Notes: generated by a model from the letters alone, not told the origin. Numbered from the stretch's first letter, positions 53,896 to 63,712 are shown. The stretch is 64,000 nt of DNA from CALCKU01 sp964654665 (GCA_964654665.1 CAZZKV010000014.1:4169-68168); one strand, 5' to 3'. Made by a program: numbers and translations.

Positions 53896-54350
53896 ATGGG
53901 CGTCTCTGGGGGTAAAGATTGTAAATATTGCCGGGTTGGTGTTGTCAGTTTTTCCGGTAAAGCCTCCAGAGCAAACCAGCCCCATCCACCATGTTTATGC
54001 GGTTCTTGAACAACGGGTAGGCCCGATAGAATATGGGCGTGATAAACAGGCGAGACCCAATGGGCTCCGTCGCCTTTATCAATGATTTCGGTGATACAGG
54101 CTAAACCGGTCAGAGCGATCACAATACCCAGCTCTTCATGGGCTTCGCGGCAAGTCGCAGTTTCCGCCGTTTCGCCAAAATCGATTTTCCCTCCGGGCAG
54201 TCCCCAATGCCCTATTTCGGGCTGCCGCAGTCTTTGCAATAGCAGAATATGCCCTTTGGAATTGGTTATTGCTGCGCCGCATCCGGCTTGAACGATTTTA
54301 TCAGGGTTTGGGTTTGTGCCAGGGCCGGAATTTTGAATCAGTGGTGTCAT
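53880..54350 (-). CDS. Nudix hydrolase
   Basis: A 156-residue protein from ATG 54350 (a TTG six codons upstream is less likely). The Nudix box is complete: GKIDFGETAETATCREAHEE, then LGI. It hydrolyses nucleoside diphosphates linked to another moiety; the sequence does not fix the substrate, though the context ALTGLACITEIIDKGDGAHW resembles the ADP-ribose/NADH-type rather than MutT. It is inserted between rplT and pheS in the opposite direction, breaking the common rplT-pheS-pheT order. Confidence 0.92.
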   Translation of the reverse strand: MTPLIQNSGPGTNPNPDKIVQAGCGAAITNSKGHILLLQRLRQPEIGHWGLPGGKIDFGETAETATCREAHEELGIVIALTGLACITEIIDKGDGAHWVSPVYHAHILSGLPVVQEPHKHGGWGWFALEALPEKLTTPTRQYLQSLPPETPIKNGP

Positions 54351-54437
54351 TGAACTACTATAGACCAAGAGTGTTGACGCATAAGGGGGAGTACGCCAAA
54401 AGGGCGCAAATTTTTAACGGATTTATAAAGCTTTGTG

Positions 54438-55520
54438 ATGACTGATATCGCCTCTGTGAAAGATAAATATAGCGCCCGTATCGCTGCGGCGGCGGACTTG
54501 CGGGCGCTGGATGATATTCGCGTGGCTGCGCTGGGTAAAAAGGGCGAAGTTAGCGCTATGATGCAGGGCCTAGGTACATTGTCGATTGACGAGAAAAAAG
54601 TCATGGGGCCGGCGCTCAACGGGTTGAAAAAGGACATCGCAGCGCTGGTCGAAGCACGTAAATCCGTATTGGAAGATCAAGCGCTGGACGCGGCTCTGGC
54701 TTCGGAAACGCTGGATATGTCCCTGCCGGTTGGCACGCGCTCTGGCACGCTGCACCCGGTTGCACAAGTCATGGAAGAAATGGCTGTTATTTTTTCCGAC
54801 ATGGGGTTTTCTGTCGCTGAAGGGCCGGACATTGAAGATGATTTTCATAACTTCACGGCGCTAAATTTTCCGCCCGGCCATCCGGCGCGCGACATGCATG
54901 ATACGTTTTTTATGGTACCGGATTCAGAGGGCGAGAAAAAGGTTTTAAGAACCCATACATCGCCCGTGCAAATCCGCACGATGATTAATGAAAAACCGCC
55001 TATTCGTATCATTGCGCCGGGCCGGACCTATCGCTGCGACTCAGACCAAACCCATACGCCGATGTTCCATCAGGTTGAAGGCTTGGTCATCGATAAAGAT
55101 ATTCATATGGGCCATCTCAAAGGCGTGTTGATGGACTTTGTCAGCGCCTTTTTCGAAACCGATGTGGATGTGCAGTTTCGCCCGCATCATTTTCCGTTCA
55201 CAGAACCGTCGGCTGAAATGGATGTACGTTATGCGCGTGATGGGGCCGCGATTAAAATCGGCCTTCATGACGGAAAAATGGGCGATAAATGGATGGAAAT
55301 ATTGGGCTGCGGCATGGTGCACCCCAATGTGCTGCGCGCCTGCGGCCTTGACCCTGACGAATATCAAGGCTTCGCCTTTGGCATGGGCGTGGACCGCCTT
55401 GCGATGCTCAAATACGGCATGCCGGATCTGCGCGATATGTTTAGCGCCGACACACGATGGCTAGCTCATTATGGTTTTAATCCGCTCTTGCAGGCGAATC
55501 TCGCGACGGGGCTTTCATAA
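54438..55520 (+). CDS. pheS: Phenylalanyl-tRNA synthetase alpha subunit
   Basis: A 360-residue catalytic subunit of the class II alpha2-beta2 PheRS. It has an N-terminal coiled-coil (about 1-90), motif 2 in APGRTYRCDSDQTHTPMFHQ and motif 3 in FAFGMGVDRLAMLKYG. ATG 54438 is taken over the GTG immediately before it. Its TAA overlaps the pheT ATG by one base. Confidence 0.98.
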   Translation: MTDIASVKDKYSARIAAAADLRALDDIRVAALGKKGEVSAMMQGLGTLSIDEKKVMGPALNGLKKDIAALVEARKSVLEDQALDAALASETLDMSLPVGTRSGTLHPVAQVMEEMAVIFSDMGFSVAEGPDIEDDFHNFTALNFPPGHPARDMHDTFFMVPDSEGEKKVLRTHTSPVQIRTMINEKPPIRIIAPGRTYRCDSDQTHTPMFHQVEGLVIDKDIHMGHLKGVLMDFVSAFFETDVDVQFRPHHFPFTEPSAEMDVRYARDGAAIKIGLHDGKMGDKWMEILGCGMVHPNVLRACGLDPDEYQGFAFGMGVDRLAMLKYGMPDLRDMFSADTRWLAHYGFNPLLQANLATGLS

Positions 55521-57901
55521 TGAAATTCACACGCTCATGGTTAAAAGAACACCTCGCAACTGAGGCCACAATCGAGCAGATTGCCGAAGCAATGACGCTG
55601 GCCGGTCTTGAAGTGGAAGAGATTGAAAATCCGGCTGAGAAACTGGCCGCTTTTTCTATCGCCAAAGTCTTAACCGCCGAAAAACATCCGGACGCGGATA
55701 AGCTTAAAGTCTGCACCGTGGACACGCGGGACGGGGTAAAAACCATTGTTTGCGGCGCGCCTAATGCCCGCAGCGGTATGACGGTGGCTTATGCCCCGCT
55801 GGGCGCTTATATTCCGGGGCTGGATTTCAGCCTTGATAAGAAACCGCGTAAAATCCGTGGGGTCGAAAGCTCGGGCATGATGTGTTCGTCCAAAGAGCTG
55901 GAATGCGGCGATGATGCTGACGGGATTATGGATTTGGATAACGCCCTCGCAATGGGGATGCCGCTGGCCGATGCGCTTGATATCAATGACCCCGTCATTG
56001 ATTTCGAAGTCACGCCGAACCGACCCGATTGGTTGGGCGTGGACAATATTGCCCGTGACCTTGCCGCTGCGGGATTGGGTGAATTAAAAACCAAAACGGT
56101 TAAACCCGTAAAGGGTAATTTCCCCTGTCCAGTTGATATTAAAACCGATGTACCCGGTGCCTGCCCCGCCTTTGCGGGCCGCGTGGTGCGCGGGGTTAAA
56201 AACGGGCCGTCGCCTGAGTGGCTGCAAAATCAACTCAAAGCTATTGGCCTGCGTCCGATTTCTGCTCTTGTCGATATTACCAATTTCATCACCTATGACC
56301 GTGCCCGCCCGCTCCATTTTTATGATGTGGCCAAACTGAAGGGCGGTATTACCGTACGGATGGGCGCGGGTGAAACCTTCGACGCACTGGATGATAAAAC
56401 TTACACGGCAACAGCGGATGATGTGGCGATTACGGATGAGTCTGGCCTCCTTGGTCTTGGCGGTATTGTTGGCGGGACAACGACGGGCTGTGATGAGAGC
56501 ACGACGGATATTCTGATCGAGTCTGCCTATTTCGATCCGCTGACTATTCGCCGGACGGCCAAACGGCTGGGCGTTAATTCTGACGCTAAATATCGGTTTG
56601 AGCGCGGGGTAGATACGGGTTTTATAGTGGGCGGGGTTGATCTGGCGACCCAAATGGTTCTGGATATTTGCGGCGGCGAGCCAAGCGAGATTATTGTTGC
56701 AGGCGAAATACCAACGCCTCCGCCGGCCATTAAATTTGATACGGCCCTGACGGAACGCCTGACGGGGCTGACTCTTTCTGATAAAGCCATGTCTAAAATT
56801 CTGACGGATCTTGGATTTAAGGTCGGCACAGATTGGACAGTCGGGGTGCCGACATGGCGGCGCGATGCAGCTGAAAGCGCTGATCTTGTTGAAGAGATTG
56901 CCCGTATTCATGGCTATCATAATTTGCAAGCCGTCAGCTTGCCGCCTCTACCCGGACGGCGAGAACCAACGGCGACGCTTACGCAAAACCGTACACGGCT
57001 CGCGCGCCGCGCCTTGGCTTCCCGCGGCCTAAGCGAAGCGATTACTTGGTCATTTGTCTTGAAAGACCATGCTAAAGTTTTTGGCGGGGGCGGCGATGAT
57101 CTAGCGCTGGATAATCCGATTTCTGCGGATCTGGATATGATGCGTCCTTCGGCGCTTATCCACCTTCTGCTCGCTGGACAGCGTAATGCCGATAAGGGCT
57201 ATCCGCGCGCGGCCCTGTTTGAACTGGGCCCTGTTTACCGCAATACGGCGCCAGAGGGTCAGGCCTTAAGCCTTGCCGGTATGCGCCGCGCAGAGACCCA
57301 GCGACATTGGGCGGGAGATTGCGCCATTGATGCGCTGGCGGCCAAAGCTGATGTGGTTGCCGCATTAGAGGCTATGGGCGTGGCAGTCTCAAACCTGCAA
57401 TTGTCCAAACCAAGCGGTGATTATTGGCATCCCGGACGTTCGGCCCGTTTGCAAATGGGGCCGAAAAACATTTTGGCGGATTTTGGCGAATTACATCCGC
57501 GCACGCTCAAAGCATTGGGTATTGAGGGCCGTGTTGCCGCTTTTGAGATTTGGCCGGACGCTATACCGGTCCGGAAAAAGAAATCCACAGGCAAAGCAAA
57601 ACCGGCGCTTACGCTTTCGGAACTTATGCCCGTGCACCGTGATTTTGCCTTTATTACTGCCGAGGATGTCCCCGCGGGAACGATAGTAAAAGCGGCGCAA
57701 AGCGCGGATAAGGCGTTAATTTCCGATGTATCTCTGTTTGATGTTTACCGCGGACAAGGCGTTGAGGCGGGTTTTAAATCTCTCGCAATAGACGTTACGC
57801 TCTCGCCTCAACAGGCGACGCTTACGGATAAAGATATCGAAATGGTCAGCGATAAAATTATTGCTAGCGTTATGAAAGCGGGCGGACGGCTGCGAGGCTG
57901 A
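55520..57901 (+). CDS. pheT: Phenylalanyl-tRNA synthetase beta subunit
   Basis: A 793-residue subunit with the N-terminal tRNA-binding OB domain (ADKLKVCTVDTRDGVKTIVC), B3/B4 editing domain (RPISALVDITNFITYDRARP), B5 domain (ERLTGLTLSDKAMSKILTDL) and C-terminal FDX-ACB domain (MPVHRDFAFITAEDVPAGTI). Length is normal. Coupled to pheS. Confidence 0.98.
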   Translation: MKFTRSWLKEHLATEATIEQIAEAMTLAGLEVEEIENPAEKLAAFSIAKVLTAEKHPDADKLKVCTVDTRDGVKTIVCGAPNARSGMTVAYAPLGAYIPGLDFSLDKKPRKIRGVESSGMMCSSKELECGDDADGIMDLDNALAMGMPLADALDINDPVIDFEVTPNRPDWLGVDNIARDLAAAGLGELKTKTVKPVKGNFPCPVDIKTDVPGACPAFAGRVVRGVKNGPSPEWLQNQLKAIGLRPISALVDITNFITYDRARPLHFYDVAKLKGGITVRMGAGETFDALDDKTYTATADDVAITDESGLLGLGGIVGGTTTGCDESTTDILIESAYFDPLTIRRTAKRLGVNSDAKYRFERGVDTGFIVGGVDLATQMVLDICGGEPSEIIVAGEIPTPPPAIKFDTALTERLTGLTLSDKAMSKILTDLGFKVGTDWTVGVPTWRRDAAESADLVEEIARIHGYHNLQAVSLPPLPGRREPTATLTQNRTRLARRALASRGLSEAITWSFVLKDHAKVFGGGGDDLALDNPISADLDMMRPSALIHLLLAGQRNADKGYPRAALFELGPVYRNTAPEGQALSLAGMRRAETQRHWAGDCAIDALAAKADVVAALEAMGVAVSNLQLSKPSGDYWHPGRSARLQMGPKNILADFGELHPRTLKALGIEGRVAAFEIWPDAIPVRKKKSTGKAKPALTLSELMPVHRDFAFITAEDVPAGTIVKAAQSADKALISDVSLFDVYRGQGVEAGFKSLAIDVTLSPQQATLTDKDIEMVSDKIIASVMKAGGRLRG

Positions 57902-57965
57902 TAACAGCGTATTATATTGCAAAAATGACGCGTTCCTTTTTTGGCTATAGGATTTAAAAGACCTT

Positions 57966-58415
57966 ATGCGCCATCAGGCCTATAGCTATCGGGATGATCC
58001 GTCTATCCCCGCGTTTAAAGATGATAAGCCGATTATCGTCTTTGACGGACATTGCAATTTATGTTCGGGATTTGCCAATTTTATTATCCGCCATGATCGC
58101 AAGAAACATCTGCGCCTATTGGCAGCCCAAAGTCCGCTTGGCGAAGCGCTCTATACTCATTACGGATTAAAGCCGGATGACTATACCACCAATATGCTCA
58201 TTGTTGACGGGCATTTGCGGGTGAAAGCCGATGGTTCGCTTGCGATGTTTTCCTATCTGGGATGGCCTTGGAAGCTTATCCTTTTGGGCCGTCTGTTGCC
58301 GCGCTGGCTTGGCGATTGGATTTACGGTCTGATTGCGCGTAACCGCCTTAAATGGTTTGGGCGTAAAGATATATGTTACCGCCCGGCGCCCGATGCGCAG
58401 GAGCGGTTTTTATGA
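57966..58415 (+). CDS. DCC family thiol-disulphide oxidoreductase-like protein (DUF393)
   Basis: A 149-residue protein with the family motif VFDGHCNLCSGFANFIIRHD, containing a CxxC in a thioredoxin-like setting, and LAAQSPLGEALYTHYG. No signal peptide. The activity is inferred from the motif. It overlaps the next gene by 4 bases, and the DCC-DUF4166 pairing suggests a shared role in an unknown redox step. Confidence 0.92.
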   Translation: MRHQAYSYRDDPSIPAFKDDKPIIVFDGHCNLCSGFANFIIRHDRKKHLRLLAAQSPLGEALYTHYGLKPDDYTTNMLIVDGHLRVKADGSLAMFSYLGWPWKLILLGRLLPRWLGDWIYGLIARNRLKWFGRKDICYRPAPDAQERFL

Positions 58416-60094
58416 TGAAGGTTTTGATTATCGGCGGCTATGGATTTTTTGGACGAAAATTAGCGAAATTATTAGCGAACCATGATGATTTATCGATCCT
58501 TTTGGCAGGCCGTACTCTCGATAAAGCCCAAGCGGCCTGCGATGGGTTAAAGGGTTCTGCCAGCACTTTCACAGCTTTGCGCCTTGACCGCACCCAAAAT
58601 ATAGCCCCGCAAATTGGCGCACAGTCCCCCGATCTGATTATTGATGTATCCGGCCCGTTTCAAAATTATGGCGAGCGGCCTTATCGCGTGATTGAATATG
58701 CGCTAGAGGCGGGATGTCATTATATGGATATTGCAGATGGGGCTGATTTTGTTGTTGGTGCTGCGCAATTTGACGCTGCGGCCAAAGCCAAAGGGCTGAT
58801 AATTCTATCGGGCGTAAGCACCTATCCTGTCCTAACGTCCTGTGTAGCAGACCGCCTTGGTGATGATATGGACCGGATTACCGATATTCGCGCCGGAATT
58901 GCGCCCTCGCCGCATAATGATATGGGCCGCAGTGTTGTCGAAGCTATCGCCTCTTATGCCGGAAAACCATTTCCCATATTGAAAAATGGGCAGATTACAC
59001 AGGCCTATGGATTAACCGAAGGGATGAGCCGTACAATATGCGTGCCGGGAAAACTCCCGCTCGGCCCTTTGCTATTTTCCAATGTCGATGTTCCGGATGG
59101 ACGCATATTTTCCTCTTATTACAACGGGTTGCAAAATATATGGAGCGGGGCTGGCCCCAAGCCTGTGTTTTTACATCGGGTTTTGATGGGGCTGTCACAT
59201 CTTGTACGCTGGCGCGTCATGCCGGGGTTATTGTGGCTTTCGCCTGTTTTTCATTTTTGCATGAAACATATCGCGGGCGGTGCACACCGCGGGGGCATGT
59301 TCGTCGAAGTTGATGGCATAAAAAATGACCGGCGTGTTAGTCGAAGCTGGCATTTGATTGGCGAAGGCGATGATGGTCCGTTTATACCGATATTGCCCTT
59401 AGCGATTATCGTGAAAAACGCTCTAACGGGCGTCTGGCCCCGGCCGGGCGCGCGGCCGGCTTTGGGTGATATGACACTGGCCGATTATGAACGTGAATTT
59501 GGCACTTTGGATGTTGTTACGGGTATATTTGACGATAGCCAAAATCGGGTACAACCGCTCTCGCTCTATGAAAAAGCACTCGGCTCGGCCTATCAAGACT
59601 TAGCCCCTGCTATACAAGCCTTACACCGCATTGGTGAGAGGGCAGAGTTTAAAGGACGGTGCCGGGTTACGCGCGGGCGTCACCCTTTAAGTGGGGTGAT
59701 TGCGTCTTTTTTCCGTTTCCCCAAAGCATCACCGGATATTCCGGTGCAAGTCGTCATGACAGTGAAAGACGGCATTGAAACATGGGAGCGGTGTTTTGAT
59801 GGCCGCCGCATGGTAAGCACGCAAGAGGCCGGAACAGGCCGTCAGGCCCGACTCATCACGGAACGTTTCGGTCCGGTTGCAATTCATATGGCTATTTGTA
59901 TTCTGGATAAGAAATTGGCGCTGGAGACACAAGGGTGGTCATTATTTGGCTTGCCATTACCGCGCGCGCTTTTGCCCAGCGGTGAGATTTTTGAACGTGA
60001 AATAGATAACCGGTTTAATTTTCATGTCGATATATGCGTCCCGCTATTAGGACGTTTGGTGAAATATGAAGGCTGGTTGGTCTCTCAAGAATAA
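58412..60094 (+). CDS. Saccharopine-dehydrogenase-like NAD(P)-binding protein with C-terminal DUF4166
   Basis: A 560-residue protein. The N-terminal Rossmann fold shows VLIIGGYGFFGRKLAKLLA and DLIIDVSGPFQNYGERPYRV, typical of saccharopine-dehydrogenase-like oxidoreductases; the C-terminal part (from about residue 390, YEKALGSAYQDLAPAIQALH) is DUF4166. A hydrophobic stretch near residue 270 (VMPGLLWLSPVFHFCM) may touch the membrane. Start ATG 58412 overlaps the DCC gene stop (ATGA). Substrate unknown. Confidence 0.9.
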   Translation: MMKVLIIGGYGFFGRKLAKLLANHDDLSILLAGRTLDKAQAACDGLKGSASTFTALRLDRTQNIAPQIGAQSPDLIIDVSGPFQNYGERPYRVIEYALEAGCHYMDIADGADFVVGAAQFDAAAKAKGLIILSGVSTYPVLTSCVADRLGDDMDRITDIRAGIAPSPHNDMGRSVVEAIASYAGKPFPILKNGQITQAYGLTEGMSRTICVPGKLPLGPLLFSNVDVPDGRIFSSYYNGLQNIWSGAGPKPVFLHRVLMGLSHLVRWRVMPGLLWLSPVFHFCMKHIAGGAHRGGMFVEVDGIKNDRRVSRSWHLIGEGDDGPFIPILPLAIIVKNALTGVWPRPGARPALGDMTLADYEREFGTLDVVTGIFDDSQNRVQPLSLYEKALGSAYQDLAPAIQALHRIGERAEFKGRCRVTRGRHPLSGVIASFFRFPKASPDIPVQVVMTVKDGIETWERCFDGRRMVSTQEAGTGRQARLITERFGPVAIHMAICILDKKLALETQGWSLFGLPLPRALLPSGEIFEREIDNRFNFHVDICVPLLGRLVKYEGWLVSQE

Positions 60095-60217
60095 TAAGCC
60101 GTATTCATAAGAAAAGGCCTGTAGACGCTATAGATATTTATGCGTAAAGACGGTTATAGAACGCCTTAATAAGAACATAAAACGGGACTGTTACCCGGTA
60201 TAAAGGGTGCATAAATC

Positions 60218-60865
60218 ATGAAATATAATAATCCTATCATCAGTCCTGCGGCGCCGCGTATGGGGAATTGGCTAACTCGGGCAATGGGCGGGGCGCTTTT
60301 GAAAATATTGGGCTGGCGCGTTGAAGGCACGCTGCCTAATGAAGCCAAGGTGATATTGGTAGGGGAGCCGCATACATCTAATTGGGATTTCATTTTAATT
60401 ATGTGTGCGGCGCAATCCGTTGGCTTTCGTATGTCTTATGTCATGAAGAAAGAGGCTTTTTTCTGGCCGCTCGGCGGGTTTTTTAAATGGATGGGCGGTC
60501 TGCCGATTGAACGCAAAAAGGGCCAAGATAGTCTGACACAGATTACTCGGCATATTGAAGCGCAGGATAATATCTTTCTTGCGATTACGCCCAGCGGTAG
60601 CCGCAGCCCGAAAGCGGATTATAAAACAGGGTATCTGCGTTTGGCAGACAGACTGAATATACCGCTTTTCCTCATAGGCCTTCATGCGCCAACACAATCT
60701 ATTATTTTGGATAGGCTGGTTGACCGTATAGGCGATATTGATGCACAAAACCGGTCGATTAAGGATTATATGGACGGGACTTACCGTGGGATAAAGCCGA
60801 ATAATCAACGTTTGGGTGATTTACCGGATGGTCCGCCGGGTAGTGTGATTGGCGCGCGGAATTAG
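60218..60865 (+). CDS. PlsC-like lysophospholipid acyltransferase family protein
   Basis: A 215-residue acyltransferase with the HX4D catalytic motif in EPHTSNWDFILI and the second block GLPIERKKGQDSL; the usual EGTRS block is replaced by ITPSGSRSPKADYKTGY, as in a subgroup of short bacterial acyltransferases. No strong transmembrane helix; probably membrane-associated. Acyl donor and acceptor are unknown. It stands alone between DUF4166 and the convergent dapD. Confidence 0.87.
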   Translation: MKYNNPIISPAAPRMGNWLTRAMGGALLKILGWRVEGTLPNEAKVILVGEPHTSNWDFILIMCAAQSVGFRMSYVMKKEAFFWPLGGFFKWMGGLPIERKKGQDSLTQITRHIEAQDNIFLAITPSGSRSPKADYKTGYLRLADRLNIPLFLIGLHAPTQSIILDRLVDRIGDIDAQNRSIKDYMDGTYRGIKPNNQRLGDLPDGPPGSVIGARN

Positions 60866-60892
60866 CCTGTCGTTATGAGCAGGCGTTATCGG

Positions 60893-61723
60893 TTAATCCC
60901 GCAATAATTCATTCACACCCGTTTTGGACCGCGTTTTTGCATCCACCGTCTTGACAATTACCGCACAAGCGAGACTGTGAGAACCATCTTTGCTGGGTAG
61001 GCTGCCGGGTACCACAACAGAATAGGCCGGGATTTCACCATAGCTTATCTCGCCGGTCTGGCGGTTATAGATTTTAGTCGATTGGGATAGAAAGACGCCC
61101 ATTGACAAAACGGCACCTTCGCGCACGATTACGCCCTCGGCGACTTCGCTGCGGGCACCGATAAAGCAATTATCTTCGATGATAACCGGATTAGCTTGCA
61201 GCGGCTCGAGCACGCCGCCAATACCCACGCCACCTGACAGGTGACAATTTTTACCGATCTGCGCGCAAGACCCTACTGTGGTCCATGTATCAACCATTGT
61301 GCCGCTATCGACATAGGCCCCGATATTGACATAGGAAGGCATTAAAACCGCGCCCGGAGCCACATAAGAACCACGGCGCACCGCGCAATTGGGTACGGCG
61401 CGAAATCCTGCGGCCGTAAATTCAGCTTCGCCCCAGCCTTCAAATTTACTCGGGACTTTATCAAACCAATTACCGTTATTTGTACTACCAGTCATCAGGC
61501 CATTGGCTCGCAGACGAAACCCTAAAAGAACGGCTTTTTTCAGCCATTGATGAACCTTCCAATCGCCATTGCCAGATTTTGATGCAACCCGCAGCGTTCC
61601 GCTATCAAGGCCTTCGATCGCCGCCTCAACCGCGTCGCGTTGCTCGCCTTTTGTTTCAGGCGAAAGCGCATCGCGCGCATCCCAAGCGGCATCAATAATG
61701 CCCGATAAATCAGAGGTGTTCAT
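60893..61723 (-). CDS. dapD: 2,3,4,5-tetrahydropyridine-2,6-dicarboxylate N-succinyltransferase
   Basis: A 276-residue trimeric enzyme of the succinylase branch to lysine and meso-diaminopimelate. It has the N-terminal helical region, then left-handed beta-helix hexapeptide repeats (VNIGAYVDSGTMVDTWTTVG; IEDNCFIGARSEVAEGVIV). Length matches E. coli DapD (274). A strong ribosome site (GGGAGA) precedes the ATG. dapE is not adjacent. Confidence 0.98.
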   Translation of the reverse strand: MNTSDLSGIIDAAWDARDALSPETKGEQRDAVEAAIEGLDSGTLRVASKSGNGDWKVHQWLKKAVLLGFRLRANGLMTGSTNNGNWFDKVPSKFEGWGEAEFTAAGFRAVPNCAVRRGSYVAPGAVLMPSYVNIGAYVDSGTMVDTWTTVGSCAQIGKNCHLSGGVGIGGVLEPLQANPVIIEDNCFIGARSEVAEGVIVREGAVLSMGVFLSQSTKIYNRQTGEISYGEIPAYSVVVPGSLPSKDGSHSLACAVIVKTVDAKTRSKTGVNELLRD

Positions 61724-61803
61724 AAAGGTCTCCCGCGTAAGAGCGGCGCAATCTAGTCATAGGCGTGCGTGCGTCAAGGCGCTTTCAATATATCTGGCAG
61801 GAT

Positions 61804-62466
61804 TTATGCGCTGCGCTTGTTATCAAGTTCATCAACAAAGCTGTGATTGACATCACGATGTTCGGCCTCATCGGCCCGCACAGCAATGATAACGTCACGC
61901 AAGGTCGCATCGGCAGGAAGGTTCCAATAGTCGATGGCGATTTGCGGGGCTGCGACATTATCATGGCGTCCCGCATCAATCTCTTCCAGATATTGCGTAT
62001 AGCTAATCACGGCTTCTTCTTCAAAATAACCGACAACGCGGTGGGCTGTGCGCGGTGCAAATAAATAGAGGAAGAAATAGCAATTATAAAAAATAAGCTG
62101 CACAGCCATAATTAAAAACCGCTCAAAAGGGTTAGGCTGGGCGATCTGGATGAATGTCATTAAATGCATACGTTCGTTCTCGGCTTCATCCAGCAGGACC
62201 CGTATCCAGCCCTCGTCATCGCGTAATTTGCGCAGGGCCGTCAGATGTTGCCACAATCCGCCAACCATGCCCGGGACGGCGGCAACAGTTTCTAAGACAA
62301 CGGCGCGGTGTCCATAACGCTTGGCAAAAAACTTATCGGCAAAGAAGCGCAGAAACCGGACAAAACTATAAGCGATTTTATCGCTTAAGGTTTCGGGTTC
62401 AATATGTATATCAAGCGCAATGTTATAGTCTACACGACGCGGGATGGGCGTTGGGCGGTCTTGCAT
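61804..62466 (-). CDS. aox: Alternative oxidase (cyanide-resistant ubiquinol oxidase)
   Basis: A 220-residue di-iron membrane oxidase that passes electrons from ubiquinol to oxygen without pumping protons. All four iron-ligand helices are visible: VLETVAAVPGMVGG, DEAENERMHLMTF, GYFEEEAVISYTQYL and RADEAEHRDVNHSFVD, giving the Glu and two ExxH ligands expected. It lacks the mitochondrial N-terminal extension and regulatory Cys. A strong ribosome site (GGAGG) precedes the ATG. AOX is patchily distributed in alphaproteobacteria and other marine bacteria. Confidence 0.95.
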   Translation of the reverse strand: MQDRPTPIPRRVDYNIALDIHIEPETLSDKIAYSFVRFLRFFADKFFAKRYGHRAVVLETVAAVPGMVGGLWQHLTALRKLRDDEGWIRVLLDEAENERMHLMTFIQIAQPNPFERFLIMAVQLIFYNCYFFLYLFAPRTAHRVVGYFEEEAVISYTQYLEEIDAGRHDNVAAPQIAIDYWNLPADATLRDVIIAVRADEAEHRDVNHSFVDELDNKRSA

Positions 62467-62604
62467 AAGAGGCCTCCTGCAATATGTACCGCAAGGCCCG
62501 AGCCTGCGGCTTGTATCTTCAATATAGGCTGCTAACTGCGTAAAGCGGTAGACGGCACGGTGTCACAGTAAGATAGCGGTCAATAGAGTTTAGGAAAGCT
62601 AGGG

Positions 62605-63573
62605 CTAACCCCGTCGGGCCTCATAAAGCGCGATTCCGGCCGCTGTTGCCACGTTGAGGCTTTCAGCCTGTCCGTTTTTATTGTCGCTCATCATCGGGAT
62701 TTTAGCCAGTTGATCACAGGTTTTGCGCACGCGCGCGCGCAGGCCGGGGCCTTCGGCGCCCATGACTATAGCCTGTTTGCCGCCGCCTGCAAAAGCCGTG
62801 GCCAGCGTCATATCCGTCTCGCCAGCAAGACCTGTAACCATAAAGCCATCATCTTTAAGCCGGCCAAGAGTTGTGGCTATATTGGTCACAAGACAGACAG
62901 GAATGGTTTCAACACATCCAACGGCAACCTTGGCGCAGGCCCCGCCCAGCGGCGGAGCTTTGCGGTCTTGCATAATCAGTGCGCAAGCCCCGAAAGCCGA
63001 ACAGAGCCGCAACATGGCGCCGACATTATGGGGGTCGGTTATCTGGTCGAGCACCACGATAAGCGCCTGCGGATCGCTCGTGGCGGCAATATCGGAAATA
63101 TCGGGCCATTCCAGCGGGGCGACTTTAACGGCTAATCCCTGATGGACAGCGCCGCGCGGCAGCAGCCGGTCTAATTGCGCGGCGGGCATGATATGAGGCT
63201 TGGGGGCCTTGGCGGGAACATCAAGCCGGGCCATAGCGGCTTCGGATATAACCACTTCATGGATAGTCCGGCGGGGATTGTTCAAGGCGGCACCAGCGGC
63301 ATGCCAGCCCCATATCCAATGTGCGCCCCCCGCTTTTGATCCGCTGCGAGGTCCGGATTGCCCGCTTTTGGCATTGCGCGATGTATGGGTCCTGTTTTTA
63401 GGACTTTGCGGCTTTGATATATGTCCGGGTGTGCGCGATCCAAAGGCGCGGCGCGGCGGCTCTTTCGGGCTTGGCGCAGAGCGGCGTTTGCTGGCAGGCT
63501 TGCCGTCGCCACCAGAGCCGGCAGAACTACCTGATTTTCTTTTAAAATCGCTATTGCGCCTTTTGTCTGACAT
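62605..63573 (-). CDS. rlmB: SpoU/TrmH family RNA 2'-O-methyltransferase (RlmB-like)
   Basis: A 322-residue protein. The first 90 residues are basic, Ser/Pro/Gly-rich and probably disordered; then a substrate-binding domain (WIWGWHAAGAALNNPRRTIH) and the SPOUT methylase core with motif 1 VVLDQITDPHNVGAMLRLC, motif 2 VMGAEGPGLRARV and motif 3 SLNVATAAGIALYEAR. RlmB methylates G2251 of 23S rRNA. ATG 63573 is chosen over GTG 63588. The long basic leader is common in alphaproteobacterial members. Confidence 0.93.
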   Translation of the reverse strand: MSDKRRNSDFKRKSGSSAGSGGDGKPASKRRSAPSPKEPPRRAFGSRTPGHISKPQSPKNRTHTSRNAKSGQSGPRSGSKAGGAHWIWGWHAAGAALNNPRRTIHEVVISEAAMARLDVPAKAPKPHIMPAAQLDRLLPRGAVHQGLAVKVAPLEWPDISDIAATSDPQALIVVLDQITDPHNVGAMLRLCSAFGACALIMQDRKAPPLGGACAKVAVGCVETIPVCLVTNIATTLGRLKDDGFMVTGLAGETDMTLATAFAGGGKQAIVMGAEGPGLRARVRKTCDQLAKIPMMSDNKNGQAESLNVATAAGIALYEARRG

Positions 63574-63679
63574 CTCTATATACCCCACAGATTTTCATAA
63601 AGCTCTGTTGCAGACCGCGCTATACAGCATCGCTCGGCAGGTAACAGGGTGTTTTTTGTTGGAGGCAACGTAAATAGGT

Positions 63680-63708
63680 CTAAGTATCGGTCATACTTAG
63701 GTTTTTTT
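63680..63708 (+). terminator. Terminator-like hairpin just upstream of tRNA-Tyr
   Basis: Perfect 8-bp stem CTAAGTAT-cggtc-ATACTTAG followed within two bases by seven T residues. It ends 5 bp before tRNA-Tyr, and no forward gene lies before it. It may terminate an unseen transcript or attenuate the tRNA-tuf operon. Confidence 0.5.
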
Positions 63709-63712
63709 AGAT

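Noticed and set aside
56084..56929. 281-codon open frame antisense to pheT
   Set aside because: Shadow of the strongly conserved pheT; composition follows the opposite strand.
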